Assembly: GCA_012514775.1 (NCBI GenBank)
Contig: JAAYZQ010000414.1
Coordinates: 1-20,182, forward strand
Reading direction: 5' to 3'
DNA: 20,182 nucleotides
Source of the DNA: Anaerolineaceae bacterium
Lineage (GTDB): Bacteria > Chloroflexota > Anaerolineae > JAAYZQ01
This document shows, piece by piece, positions 5,386-12,336 of the stretch. Positions within the stretch are counted from its first letter, which is position 1. Each line of letters begins with the position of its first letter. The notes under the pieces were generated by a model. It had not been told where the DNA came from and ran no database searches. It saw nothing but the letters and a program-made list of their open reading frames with translations. Made by a program: the position numbers and the translations under genes.

Positions 5386-6981
5386 CTAGCTCCCAACCAG
5401 AGTCTCATCATAGGTCCAATATCCTCCCCCCATGGGCACGAAGCAGGGCTCCGAGGACAACAGGGCAAAGATAGGGCCGGGCGTCGTTCGCTTGAGGATG
5501 TTGACCGCGCTGTAGATGGCCTTGGCGTGCACCGTGGCCTGGGGGCTGAGCTTGACCAGCTCGGGCACGACGCGCATCAGGACCTGGAGAAGCGTGTCGC
5601 CCCGGGCGTGAGAAGCGGCCCACAGCCGGTCAATGGCCTCGGGATTGTCCTCGCTGATGGCCAGAAAGTCGTCGTACTCGCAGGCCACGGGCAGCTTGAG
5701 CACCTGGAAGGTCAGCCGGTCGCCATCGGCCACCGCCACCCTGGTCCACAGCCGTTTGAGGCGGCGCGGCTCAAAGTCGACGTGGATGACGCGCGGATCG
5801 CGGGTGCGCTCCAGCTTGATATAGGTGCCCACGGGCAGCTCGTAGCGCTGATACCAGTCGGCCAGGCCGTAGACAAAGCCGTGCTCGTGAACGACCCAGC
5901 CCTGCATGCGGTCGCCGCTCTGGCCATCGACCAGCACCACGGGGCTGTGGTGGTTGGGCGACTCGGGGAACAGGCCGCGGGTGCGCACGGTAAGGGGCAG
6001 GGTGCCGGCACGCCAGTGGGGGTAGATGAGGGCAATGGCCGTCTTGTACAGCGGACGGCTCGGCCCCATGACCTCCTCGCCACTGCCCTCGTCGTCGATC
6101 TCGCGCTCGATGAGCAGCAGCTCCTCGGCGATCCTGGGCCGGCTGTAGGGCACGCGCTCGATCTCCAGGCGAGCGGGCGGGGCGATGGCGGCCTCGGGCG
6201 TCAGGCGCCGCAGGTACCAGATGTCGCGCCCCCTGTCGCCGACGTTGTCGAACCGCACGTCCTGGTCGAGGGCATGGTTGAGGGAAAAGACGCGGATCTC
6301 CTCGGGCACTTCCGCCGGCAGGTCGAGGTCGGGCAGGAACTCGGCGGTCGTCAACGGCCGGCCCTTGATCTCGATGAGGGCCTCGGCGATGTTGCGATAG
6401 CCCAGGTCAATGTCCACCAGCAGGTCTCGAAGGAACCAATCGGTGCGAAAGTTCACGAACTCTTCGTGCTCCTCCAGCGTGGCCGACATCTCGACTTCTA
6501 CGTACTCGCCGTGCTCCTCGTACAGGTCGTCGGGCGACAGGAGATTGGACGCGGACAGGAGGTCCTCGTCGTCGCCGCCGCGCTGCAGGGCGTGCTCGCC
6601 GCGCAGATCCGAGGCAAACTCGCGGATGTCGTTCTCGCCGTCAAAGCGCACCTGGATGACCGTGAACTCGCCATAGTCGGGGTTGCGACCGAGGCGGGTG
6701 CCGACGACGGTGCCGTGGGCATAATCGAGGGCAGGGAAGATCAGGTCCTCGCCCGCGGGGTAGGTGTTCTGGGGCTGGTAGACCACGCCCTTGCTCAACT
6801 CGGCCCGTATGGTCTCTTCCTCTTGCTTGACGTGCCGCTCGATGAGACGCCGGGCCAGGAGGGCCTCCCCCATGGGGCGGCCGGCGTCCAGGATGAGGTC
6901 CAGGACAAACTGCACGTCTTTGCCACTGAGGGTGAATTGTTGTTGCCAGTAGGTTCCCGTCTGTGTTCTCCGCTGAATCAC
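5386..6981 (-). CDS. Unknown 531-aa protein with winged-helix-like ends
   Basis: GTG 6981 is preceded by GAGGAG at ideal spacing, and a TTGCTA-17-TATAAT promoter lies about 60 bp upstream. The N-terminus (VQFVLDLILDAGRPMGEALLARRLIERHV) resembles a winged-helix unit. An SH3-like strand region follows (FPALDYAHGTVVGTR...GEFTVIQVRF). The centre is long and acidic, with a run of DDEDLL and EEHGEYVEVEM. The C-terminal ~65 residues (VHAKAIYSAVNIL, TPGPIFALLSSEPCFVPMGGGYWTYDE) look like a HARE-HTH-type winged helix with a wing strand. No catalytic motif, signal peptide or membrane helix is seen. It forms an operon with the 155-aa gene. A transcription- or chromatin-associated factor is a plausible guess, but the function is not established. 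Confidence 0.6.
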   Translation of the reverse strand: MIQRRTQTGTYWQQQFTLSGKDVQFVLDLILDAGRPMGEALLARRLIERHVKQEEETIRAELSKGVVYQPQNTYPAGEDLIFPALDYAHGTVVGTRLGRNPDYGEFTVIQVRFDGENDIREFASDLRGEHALQRGGDDEDLLSASNLLSPDDLYEEHGEYVEVEMSATLEEHEEFVNFRTDWFLRDLLVDIDLGYRNIAEALIEIKGRPLTTAEFLPDLDLPAEVPEEIRVFSLNHALDQDVRFDNVGDRGRDIWYLRRLTPEAAIAPPARLEIERVPYSRPRIAEELLLIEREIDDEGSGEEVMGPSRPLYKTAIALIYPHWRAGTLPLTVRTRGLFPESPNHHSPVVLVDGQSGDRMQGWVVHEHGFVYGLADWYQRYELPVGTYIKLERTRDPRVIHVDFEPRRLKRLWTRVAVADGDRLTFQVLKLPVACEYDDFLAISEDNPEAIDRLWAASHARGDTLLQVLMRVVPELVKLSPQATVHAKAIYSAVNILKRTTPGPIFALLSSEPCFVPMGGGYWTYDETLVGS

Positions 6982-7038
6982 GGGGCGCTCCTCTTCAATG
7001 TTCTGGTGCCCTCCAGGTCAGATTAAAATCCAACCTGC

Positions 7039-7067
7039 ATTATAACAGCTTTCGGAATGGTTAGCAA
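7039..7067 (-). promoter_or_regulatory. Promoter of the minus-strand winged-helix operon
   Basis: On the minus strand, TTGCTA (7067-7062), a 17-bp spacer and a perfect TATAAT (7044-7039) lead to a start near 7032 and a ~50-nt leader to GTG 6981. Confidence 0.75.
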
Positions 7068-7079
7068 CTGCTTGCGGTG

Positions 7080-7209
7080 GGAATGCACCACCCCACCCCC
7101 AGCCCCCCTTCCCGTGCCGGAAAGGGGGGAGCAAGCTCCCGGAGACGACTTTCTCCCCTGCCCTCGCAGGGGAGGGGCCGGGGGAGAGGTCGGCTGGGAG
7201 AGGTCGGCT
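7080..7209. repeat. GC-rich hairpin block and 14-bp tandem duplication upstream of dinB
   Basis: Two hairpins are visible: CCCCCCTTCC/GGAAAGGGGGG (7103-7112 with 7119-7129, one bulge) and CTCCCCTG/CAGGGGAG (7153-7160 with 7167-7174, exact). GGGAGAGGTCGGCT then occurs twice head to tail (7182-7195, 7196-7209). The CTCCCCTGCCC...CAGGGGAGGGG type of string is common non-coding filler in high-GC genomes. No gene is supported here. Confidence 0.55.
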
Positions 7210-7237
7210 TGCCATCCTCGCCCACCCATGGCATAAT
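7209..7237 (+). promoter_or_regulatory. dinB promoter, predicted leaderless
   Basis: TTGCCA (7209-7214), a 17-bp spacer and CATAAT (7232-7237). The usual start, 7 bp after the -10, is base 7244, the A of the dinB ATG. No Shine-Dalgarno sequence precedes that ATG (GCCCCCATG). No LexA-type SOS box was recognised. Confidence 0.6.
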
Positions 7238-7243
7238 GCCCCC

Positions 7244-8308
7244 ATGAGCGACACGGGACGCATCGTGGTGCACATGGACCTGGACGCCTTTTTTGCCGCG
7301 GTGGAGGCGCTGGAAGACCCGGCGCTGGCGGGCAAGCCCCTCATCGTCGGCGGGCGGCCGGAGGAGCGGGGGGTGGTGGCGTCGGCCTCGTACGAGGCGC
7401 GGGCGCGGGGCGTGCACTCGGCCATGCCCACCTACCGCGCCCTGGCCCTCTGCCCCGACGCAGTGGTCCGCCCGGCGCGCCACGGTGTCTACGGCGGCTA
7501 TTCCCGGCGGGTGATGGCCATCCTGCGCGAGGCCTCGCTCCTGGTGGAGCAGATGAGCATCGACGAGGCCTGCCTGGAGCTGACGGACCAGGTCGAGGAC
7601 TGGGAGGCGGGCGTGGAGGTGGCGCGGCAGATCCAGCGCCGGGTGCGCCAGGAGGTGGGCCTGTCGGCGTCGCTGGGGGTGGCGACGAACAAGCTGGTGG
7701 CCAAGGTGGCCTCGGACCACGACAAGCCGGGCGGGCTGACGGTGGTGCGCCCGGGGGAAGAGGCGGCCTTCCTGGCGCCGCTGCCCGTGCGCGTGCTGTG
7801 GGGGGTGGGCCCGGTGACGGCCCAGAAGCTGGCCGCGCTGGGGGTCGAGACGGTGGGCGACCTGCTGCGCCTGGACCCCGGCGAGCTGCCGGCCCGCTTT
7901 GGCTCCCAGGGCGTCCACCTGGCGCGCCAGGCCCAGGGGCTCGACGACCGGCCGGTGGTGACCGAGCACGAGATCAAGTCGCTGAGCCAGGAGACGACCT
8001 TTGCCCGGGACATCTCGCAGCCCGAGGCCCTGAAGGCGTCGCTCCTGGAGCTGAGCCAGGGTGTGGCCGAGCGACTGCACCGCAGGGAGCTGGCGGCGGG
8101 GACGGTGGCCATCAAGCTGCGCTACGCCGACTTTACCACGGTGACGCGGCAGATGGCCCTGGCGGTGCCCACGGACGACGCGGAGACCATCTATCGCGCG
8201 GCCCTCGTGCTGCTGCGCCGCACCTGGCGCCGGGGGCAGCCGGTGCGCCTCCTGGGCGTGGCCGGGCAGCGGCTGTCGGCGCCGGCCGGGCAACTGTCGC
8301 TGTTCTGA
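7244..8308 (+). CDS. dinB: DNA polymerase IV (Y-family translesion polymerase)
   Basis: This 354-aa protein matches Pol IV from end to end and performs error-prone bypass of DNA lesions. The catalytic acids are D12 in HMDLDAFFAAVE and D107/E108 in MSIDEACLEL. F17 sits at the steric-gate position. The palm/fingers signature SLGVATNKLVAKVASDHDKPGG is intact, followed by the helix-hairpin-helix thumb (LWGVGPVTAQKLAALGVETVGDL) and the little finger (EIKSLSQETTFARDI). The last residues, QLSLF, form a canonical sliding-clamp binding motif. The length is normal. It is transcribed alone from its own promoter, apparently leaderless, and is followed by a separate promoter for the next operon. Confidence 0.95.
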   Translation: MSDTGRIVVHMDLDAFFAAVEALEDPALAGKPLIVGGRPEERGVVASASYEARARGVHSAMPTYRALALCPDAVVRPARHGVYGGYSRRVMAILREASLLVEQMSIDEACLELTDQVEDWEAGVEVARQIQRRVRQEVGLSASLGVATNKLVAKVASDHDKPGGLTVVRPGEEAAFLAPLPVRVLWGVGPVTAQKLAALGVETVGDLLRLDPGELPARFGSQGVHLARQAQGLDDRPVVTEHEIKSLSQETTFARDISQPEALKASLLELSQGVAERLHRRELAAGTVAIKLRYADFTTVTRQMALAVPTDDAETIYRAALVLLRRTWRRGQPVRLLGVAGQRLSAPAGQLSLF

Positions 8309-8331
8309 CGGCGCATGGAGAAGGCCAAACC

Positions 8332-8360
8332 TTGCCTTTTCGGACCAACTAGGGTAGAAT
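8332..8360 (+). promoter_or_regulatory. Promoter of the moaA-moaC-MOSC-larC operon
   Basis: TTGCCT (8332-8337), a 17-bp spacer and TAGAAT (8355-8360). The predicted start is near 8367, about 32 nt before ATG 8399. The same TTGCCT -35 is used at 15048 on the minus strand. Confidence 0.7.
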
Positions 8361-8398
8361 AGTCGCACGCGAAACCAAAAGAGGACGACGGAGACGAC

Positions 8399-8800
8399 AT
8401 GCAGGGTGATTTGCAGCAAGCGTTGGCCGAGCGGTTAGAAGACGGCAAGCTGGCATGCGCGGAAGCCCATGCCCTCGCCGCCGAGTACGGGCTGGAGCCG
8501 CTGGCCGTGGGCCAGGCAGCGGATGCGGCCGGGGTCCGCATGTTTCGCTGCCAGTTGGGGCTCTTTGGCTACGGGCCCAAGAGCGAGGGCAAGCACAAGA
8601 TCGTGCAGCCCATGGAGACCGTTCCCCAGGAGCTGGCGGACCGCCTGCGAGCCGCCGCCGGCCCCGACGGGATCTCTTGCCTGCAAATCTGGCGCATCGC
8701 CGCCGAGCTCGGCACGACGCGCCTCGAAGCCTCGGGCGCCGTGGAGGCGCTGGGCCTGCGGGTTTCAACCTGCCAACTGGGCTGCTTTCCCCGCCCCTAG
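8399..8800 (+). CDS. Internally duplicated Cys-motif (CQLGxF) protein next to moaA
   Basis: This 133-aa soluble protein is built from two ~40-residue repeats: residues ~18-56 (LACAEAHALAAEYGLEPLAV...RCQLGLF) and ~92-130 (ISCLQIWRIAAELGTTRLEA...TCQLGCF). Each repeat reads as helix-turn-helix-strand and ends in C-Q-L-G-x-F. The cysteines are in register: C20 to C51 and C94 to C125 are both 31 residues apart, with an extra C129. The linker (GYGPKSEGKHKIVQ) is Gly/Lys-rich. It is the first gene of the Mo-cofactor operon, 14 bp before moaA. I recall similar CQLGCF repeat proteins in anaerobes but not a function. Metal or thiol binding linked to Mo/W metabolism is inferred from position and cysteines. 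Confidence 0.65.
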   Translation: MQGDLQQALAERLEDGKLACAEAHALAAEYGLEPLAVGQAADAAGVRMFRCQLGLFGYGPKSEGKHKIVQPMETVPQELADRLRAAAGPDGISCLQIWRIAAELGTTRLEASGAVEALGLRVSTCQLGCFPRP

Positions 8801-8807
8801 AAAAGGA
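8801..8807 (+). promoter_or_regulatory. Ribosome binding site fixing the moaA start
   Basis: AAAAGGA lies 7 bp before GTG 8815 and immediately after the previous stop. It supports GTG 8815 rather than the far upstream in-frame ATG at 8455, which would overlap the upstream gene. Confidence 0.7.
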
Positions 8808-8814
8808 CGATCCC

Positions 8815-9801
8815 GTGCCATACCAGGATGGGCTGGGCCGCGCAATCAACTACCTGCGCGTTTCGGTGACGGACCGCTGTAACCTGCGCTGCGTCTACTG
8901 TATGCCTGAAGAGGGCATCGAGAAGCGGCGCCACGACGAGATGCTCTCGTATGAGGAGTTCGAAGTGGTGGTGCGCGCCGCGGCGGGCCTGGGCATTTCC
9001 AAGGTGCGGCTGACGGGCGGCGAGCCCCTGGCCCGCCTGGGGCTGCCGGACTTTGTGGCGCGGATTGCGGGCATGCCCGGCATCGATGACCTGTCGATGA
9101 CCACCAACGGCACGCTCCTGGCCCGCCACGCCGCCGCGCTGGCCGCCGCCGGGCTGCACCGCGTCAACATCAGCCTCGACACGCTGCGCGCCGACCGCTT
9201 TGCCAGGATCACGCGCCGTGGCCGCCTGGAAGACGTGATGGAGGGGATGGCGGCTGCCCACCGGGCGGGGCTGGAGCCCATCAAGCTCAACGTGGTGGTC
9301 ATCGGCGGGATCAATGACGACGAGCTGGGCGATTTTGCCCGTCGCACGGCGAGCGACGGCTGGCACGTGCGCTTTATCGAGCTGATGCCCATCGGCGGCA
9401 ACCAGGACTGGGTGGGCGGCGAGCCGGTGGGCGTTCCCGAAATGCGGAGGCGCATCGAGGCCGAAGTGGGGGTGCTGCAGCCGGTGCACGGCCCCACGGG
9501 CAACGGCCCGGCGCGCTACTACCGCCTGGCAGGCGCCCGGGGCACCCTCGGCTTTATCGGCGCCCTGAGCGACCACTTTTGCGCGAGCTGCAACCGCCTG
9601 CGCCTGACGGCCGACGGCCGGCTGCGCCCCTGCCTGATGAGCGACCGGGAGATCGACCTGCGGGGGGCGCTGCGCGCCGGCGCCGACCTGGTCGAGATCC
9701 AGGCGCTGCTGGCACGGGCCATCGCCCACAAGCCGGCCCGCCACCACCTGGACGAGCACGTATCTCCCCAGGACCGCAACATGGCGCAGATTGGCGGCTA
9801 A
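8815..9801 (+). CDS. moaA: GTP 3',8-cyclase (molybdenum cofactor biosynthesis protein A)
   Basis: This 328-aa radical-SAM enzyme, with MoaC, converts GTP to cyclic pyranopterin monophosphate, the first step of molybdopterin synthesis. The SAM [4Fe-4S] cluster motif is C22-N-L-R-C26-V-Y-C29, followed by the LTGGEPL motif (66-72) and MTTNGTLL (105-112). The C-terminal cluster that binds GTP is C256-x2-C259-x13-C273 in HFCASCNRLRLTADGRLRPCL. The protein ends in the essential Gly-Gly (QIGG). Length and domain order are normal. The start is GTG 8815. Its last 13 bp (AGATTGGCGGCTA) recur twice downstream as part of a 106-bp tandem duplication. Confidence 0.96.
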   Translation: MPYQDGLGRAINYLRVSVTDRCNLRCVYCMPEEGIEKRRHDEMLSYEEFEVVVRAAAGLGISKVRLTGGEPLARLGLPDFVARIAGMPGIDDLSMTTNGTLLARHAAALAAAGLHRVNISLDTLRADRFARITRRGRLEDVMEGMAAAHRAGLEPIKLNVVVIGGINDDELGDFARRTASDGWHVRFIELMPIGGNQDWVGGEPVGVPEMRRRIEAEVGVLQPVHGPTGNGPARYYRLAGARGTLGFIGALSDHFCASCNRLRLTADGRLRPCLMSDREIDLRGALRAGADLVEIQALLARAIAHKPARHHLDEHVSPQDRNMAQIGG

Positions 9802-9804
9802 CAC

Positions 9805-9885
9805 GTTGTCGGAGAGGCGCTTGCTTGCAGGTTCGTAGTGGGCGATTTATCGCCCAAGAAGCGCGCTGAAGCGCGCACTACGAAC
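9805..9885 (+). repeat. 81-bp palindromic element, copy 1
   Basis: The element begins GTTGTCGGAGAGGCGC and ends CTACGAAC. The closing stem GTTCGTAG (9831-9838)/CTACGAAC (9878-9885) encloses two hairpins, TGGGCGAT-TT-ATCGCCCA and GCGCGCT-GA-AGCGCGC, so DNA or RNA could fold as a three-way junction. It lies 4 bp after the moaA stop. There is no coding evidence: frames through it give only low-complexity peptides. Confidence 0.8.
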
Positions 9886-9910
9886 GCGAGCCCAGATTGG
9901 CGGCTAACAC

Positions 9911-9991
9911 GTTGTCGGAGAGGCGCTTGCTTGCAGGTTCGTAGTGGGCGATTTATCGCCCAAGAAGCGCGCTGAAGCGCGCACTACGAAC
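9911..9991 (+). repeat. 81-bp palindromic element, copy 2
   Basis: This copy is identical to copy 1 over all 81 bp, including the leader, the closing stem (9937-9944/9984-9991) and both inner hairpins. It is placed 106 bp downstream as part of the tandem duplication, about 40 bp before moaC. Confidence 0.8.
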
Positions 9992-10031
9992 GGGGGCGTA
10001 GATTGGCGGCTAGGGAAAGGCGGGGAATGGC

Positions 10032-10541
10032 GTGAGGGGCAAGCGATTGAGCCACGTCGACGAGGCGGGCCGGGCCCGCATGGTGGACGTGGGGAGCAAG
10101 GCCGAGACGGAGCGAGCCGCCGTCGCGGCGGGGCGCATCACCATGCTGCCGGCGACCCTGGCCCTGGTGCGCGCCGGCGAGGCGCGCAAGGGCGACGTGC
10201 TGACGGTGGCGCAGATCGCCGGCATCCAGGCGGCCAAACGAACCCACGAGTTGATCCCCCTCTGCCATCCCCTGCTGTTGAGCCACGTGGCGGTCACCCT
10301 CGAGCCGCGCGAAGAGGCGGGAGAGGCGTGGGTCGAGATCGAGGCTACCGTGCGCTGCACGGGCAAGACCGGCGCCGAGATGGAAGCATTGACGGCCGTC
10401 AGCGTGGCGGCATTGACGGTCTATGACATGTGCAAGGCCGTGGACCGGGGGATGCGCATCGGCGACGTGCGCCTGGTACACAAGAGCGGCGGCAAGAGCG
10501 GCGAGTGGCACGAGGGGGATCCTACGACTCCGGCGGAGTGA
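10032..10541 (+). CDS. moaC: Cyclic pyranopterin monophosphate synthase
   Basis: This 169-aa protein is MoaC, which completes the GTP-to-cPMP reaction begun by MoaA. It shows the full family core: [16 protein letters not shown] near the N-terminus, [19 protein letters not shown] (53-71) with [15 protein letters not shown] following, [19 protein letters not shown] (112-130) and [11 protein letters not shown] with the conserved D132 and K135. The start is GTG 10032, with a weak purine tract (AAAGGCGGGGAA) upstream. TTG 10047 is an alternative. The gene is flanked on both sides by the 81-bp element. The tail [13 protein letters not shown] is slightly longer than usual. Confidence 0.95.
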   Translation: MRGKRLSHVDEAGRARMVDVGSKAETERAAVAAGRITMLPATLALVRAGEARKGDVLTVAQIAGIQAAKRTHELIPLCHPLLLSHVAVTLEPREEAGEAWVEIEATVRCTGKTGAEMEALTAVSVAALTVYDMCKAVDRGMRIGDVRLVHKSGGKSGEWHEGDPTTPAE

Positions 10542-10576
10542 CGGCACCGGGCAGGACAGGACAGCAACGCTAGAAG

Positions 10577-10657
10577 GTTGTCGGAGAGGTGCTTGCTTGT
10601 ACGTTCGTAGTGGGCGATTTATCGCCCAAGAAGCGCGCTGAAGCGCGCACTACGAAC
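10577..10657 (+). repeat. 81-bp palindromic element, copy 3 (dispersed)
   Basis: It matches copies 1 and 2 except for three substitutions in the leader. The C-for-G change at 10602 extends the closing stem by one pair (C10602-G10658). The 47-base core from TGGGCG to CGAAC is identical. It sits in the moaC-MOSC gap without the moaA-derived flank, so the 81-bp unit moves or is copied independently of the 106-bp duplication. Confidence 0.8.
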
Positions 10658-10699
10658 GGGCTCTGCGAGAGGCTTATAGAAGGGACCATTGGCACACCC

Positions 10700-11158
10700 A
10701 TGAGCGGAGAGAAGGCCCTACCGAGGGGCAAAGTGCTGGCGGTTTGCACCAGCGAGCGCAAGGGGATTCGCAAACGCGACGTTGGCGAGGCCGAGCTGCG
10801 GCCCGATTGGGGCATCGTGGGAGACGCCCACGCTGCCGACTGGCATCGCCAGGTAAGCCTGTTGGCCTGGGAGAGCATCGAGAAGATGCGGGCCCTGGGC
10901 CTGAACGTCAACACCGGCAGCTTTGCCGAGAACATTACCACGGAAGGCATCAACCTGGTGGACCTGCCCATCGGCACCCGGCTGCGGCTGGGCGAGACGC
11001 TGGTGGAAGTGACCCAGATCGGGAAGGAGTGCCACTCGCGCTGCGCCATCTATGCCCAGGCCGGCGACTGTGTCATGCCCCGGGAGGGCATCTTTGTGCG
11101 CGTGCACCAGGGAGGCAGGGTGCGGGCCGGCGACGTCATTGCCGTGGAGGCCGATTGA
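10700..11158 (+). CDS. MOSC-domain protein
   Basis: This 152-aa stand-alone MOSC (Mo-cofactor sulfurase C-terminal) domain is beta-rich, with the family pattern GIVGDAHA (38-45), SFAENITTEGINL (74-86), 'IGKECHSRCAIY' (108-119) with C111 and C115, and GDCVMPREGIFVRV (122-135). C124 is the third conserved cysteine. Such proteins are thought to bind Mo-cofactor or carry sulfur to it. Small MOSC proteins next to moaC are common in anaerobes, sometimes fused to a MogA-like domain, which is absent here. The start ATG 10700 has GAAGGG 15 bp upstream, so the exact start is uncertain. The stop overlaps the larC start by 4 bp. Confidence 0.88.
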   Translation: MSGEKALPRGKVLAVCTSERKGIRKRDVGEAELRPDWGIVGDAHAADWHRQVSLLAWESIEKMRALGLNVNTGSFAENITTEGINLVDLPIGTRLRLGETLVEVTQIGKECHSRCAIYAQAGDCVMPREGIFVRVHQGGRVRAGDVIAVEAD

Positions 11159-12324
11159 TCGCCTATTTCGACTGCTTCGGGGGCGCCAGCGGCGACATGC
11201 TCCTCGGCGCGCTGCTGGACGCCGGGCTGGCGCTGGACGACCTCCGGGCGGACCTGGCGCTGCTGGGCGTGGGGGGCTACCGGCTGGCGGCGGAGCGCGT
11301 CACCCGGCGGGGGCTGACGGGCACCCACCTGCGCGTCGACATCGTTCCCGGCGACCGGCCGGCCCGCCATCCTGCGGACGTGGAGGCCATCGTCGGCGGA
11401 AGCAACCTGCCGCCGCGGGTGGTGGCCCGGTCCCTGGCCGTCTTCCGGCGCATCGCCCGGGCGGAGGCAGCCATCCACGGCACGAGCGTGGAGCAGGTCC
11501 ACTTTCACGAGATCGGCGCCGTGGACAGCCTTGTGGACGTCGTGGGATTTGCCGCCGGGCTGGAACGCCTGGGCGTGGAGGAGGTCTATGCCTCGCCGCT
11601 GCCCCTGGGCAGCGGCACGGTCGAGACCGAGCACGGCCGGCTGCCGGTGCCGGCGCCGGCCACCCTGGCCTTGCTGGCCGAGGTGGGCGCGCCCACGCTG
11701 CCCGGCCCCGGGCCGGGCGAGCTGGTGACGCCGACGGGCGCCGGGCTCCTGGCCGAGCTGGCGACCTTCGAGCGGCCGGCCATGGCCGTGGGGCGGGTGG
11801 GCTACGGCTTTGGCACCAGGGAGTATCCCTGGGCCAACGCGCTGCGGGCCTGGCTGGGTGAGCCCCTGCCGGCGGCGGGCCCGGAGGCGGACCAGGTGGT
11901 AAAGATGGCGTGCAACCTGGACAACGCCAGTGGCGAAGTCCTGGGCTACGTCCTGGAGCGCCTCATGGAAGCCGGCGCCCTCGACGCCTGGTTCACGCCC
12001 ATCCAGATGAAAAAGAACCGGCCGGCCGTCAAGCTCTCCGTCCTGGCCCGGCCGGAGGACCAGGCCCGGCTGGTCGATCTGATCCTGCGGGAAACGCCCA
12101 CGCTGGGGGTGCGCTACCAGGTCCTGTCCCGCGCCGTCGCGGGGCGCGAGATCCGGGAGGTGGAGACGCCCTGGGGAACGGTGCGCGTCAAGGTCAAGCT
12201 GCTGGCCGGCAGGCCGGTGGCGGCGGCGCCCGAGTACGACGATTGTGCCCGCCTGGCGGCCGGGGCAGGCGTTCCCCTGGCGCAAGTGATGGAGGCCGCC
12301 CGCCGGGCAGCCCGGCCAGTCTAG
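11155..12324 (+). CDS. larC: LarC-type nickel insertion protein (nickel-pincer nucleotide synthesis)
   Basis: This 389-aa protein is LarC, the CTP-dependent enzyme that inserts nickel into the pyridinium-bisthiocarboxylic acid cofactor of lactate racemase and related LarA enzymes. Family motifs are YFDCFGGASGDMLLGALLDAG (4-24), HFHEIGAVDSLVDVVG (116-131), a VETEHGRLPVPAPAT stretch, ELVTPTGAG (189-197) and QMKKNRPAVKLSVL in the C-terminal domain. Both LarC1 and LarC2 parts are in one frame, unlike Lactobacillus where they are joined by frameshifting. It starts at TTG 11155, inside the MOSC stop (TTGA overlap), with GGAGG at 11146-11150. No larA, larB or larE is in the window. Confidence 0.9.
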   Translation: MIAYFDCFGGASGDMLLGALLDAGLALDDLRADLALLGVGGYRLAAERVTRRGLTGTHLRVDIVPGDRPARHPADVEAIVGGSNLPPRVVARSLAVFRRIARAEAAIHGTSVEQVHFHEIGAVDSLVDVVGFAAGLERLGVEEVYASPLPLGSGTVETEHGRLPVPAPATLALLAEVGAPTLPGPGPGELVTPTGAGLLAELATFERPAMAVGRVGYGFGTREYPWANALRAWLGEPLPAAGPEADQVVKMACNLDNASGEVLGYVLERLMEAGALDAWFTPIQMKKNRPAVKLSVLARPEDQARLVDLILRETPTLGVRYQVLSRAVAGREIREVETPWGTVRVKVKLLAGRPVAAAPEYDDCARLAAGAGVPLAQVMEAARRAARPV

Positions 12325-12336
12325 GGCTCCCCGTCC

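Larger units (their letters stand above)
9788..10012. repeat. 106-bp tandem duplication (2.1 copies) including the moaA 3' end
   Basis: AGATTGGCGGCTA begins at 9788 (the last codons and stop of moaA), at 9894 and at 10000, each exactly 106 bp apart. Between these marks the two full units are almost identical and each contains one 81-bp palindromic element. Only the short junction after each element differs (CGAGCCC-like versus GGGGGCGT-like). This is a tandem duplication whose boundary fell inside moaA without damaging it, because the original copy retains the full gene end. Confidence 0.85.

Noticed and set aside
5374..7026. 550-aa plus-strand frame opposite the winged-helix operon
   Set aside because: Promoter, ribosome site and terminator all support the minus-strand genes. 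The plus frame is a compositional shadow with no motifs.
8322..8340. Terminator after dinB (AAGGC...GCCTT followed by T)
   Set aside because: Only a 5-bp stem, and the right arm coincides with the -35 box of the next promoter.
7061..8419. 452-aa minus-strand frame opposite dinB
   Set aside because: dinB is certain, and the antisense frame runs through the non-coding hairpin block and has a low-complexity H/R/Q/L composition.
9805..10657. CRISPR array
   Set aside because: Three copies only, 81 bp long, unequally spaced, with no spacers of uniform length and no cas genes.
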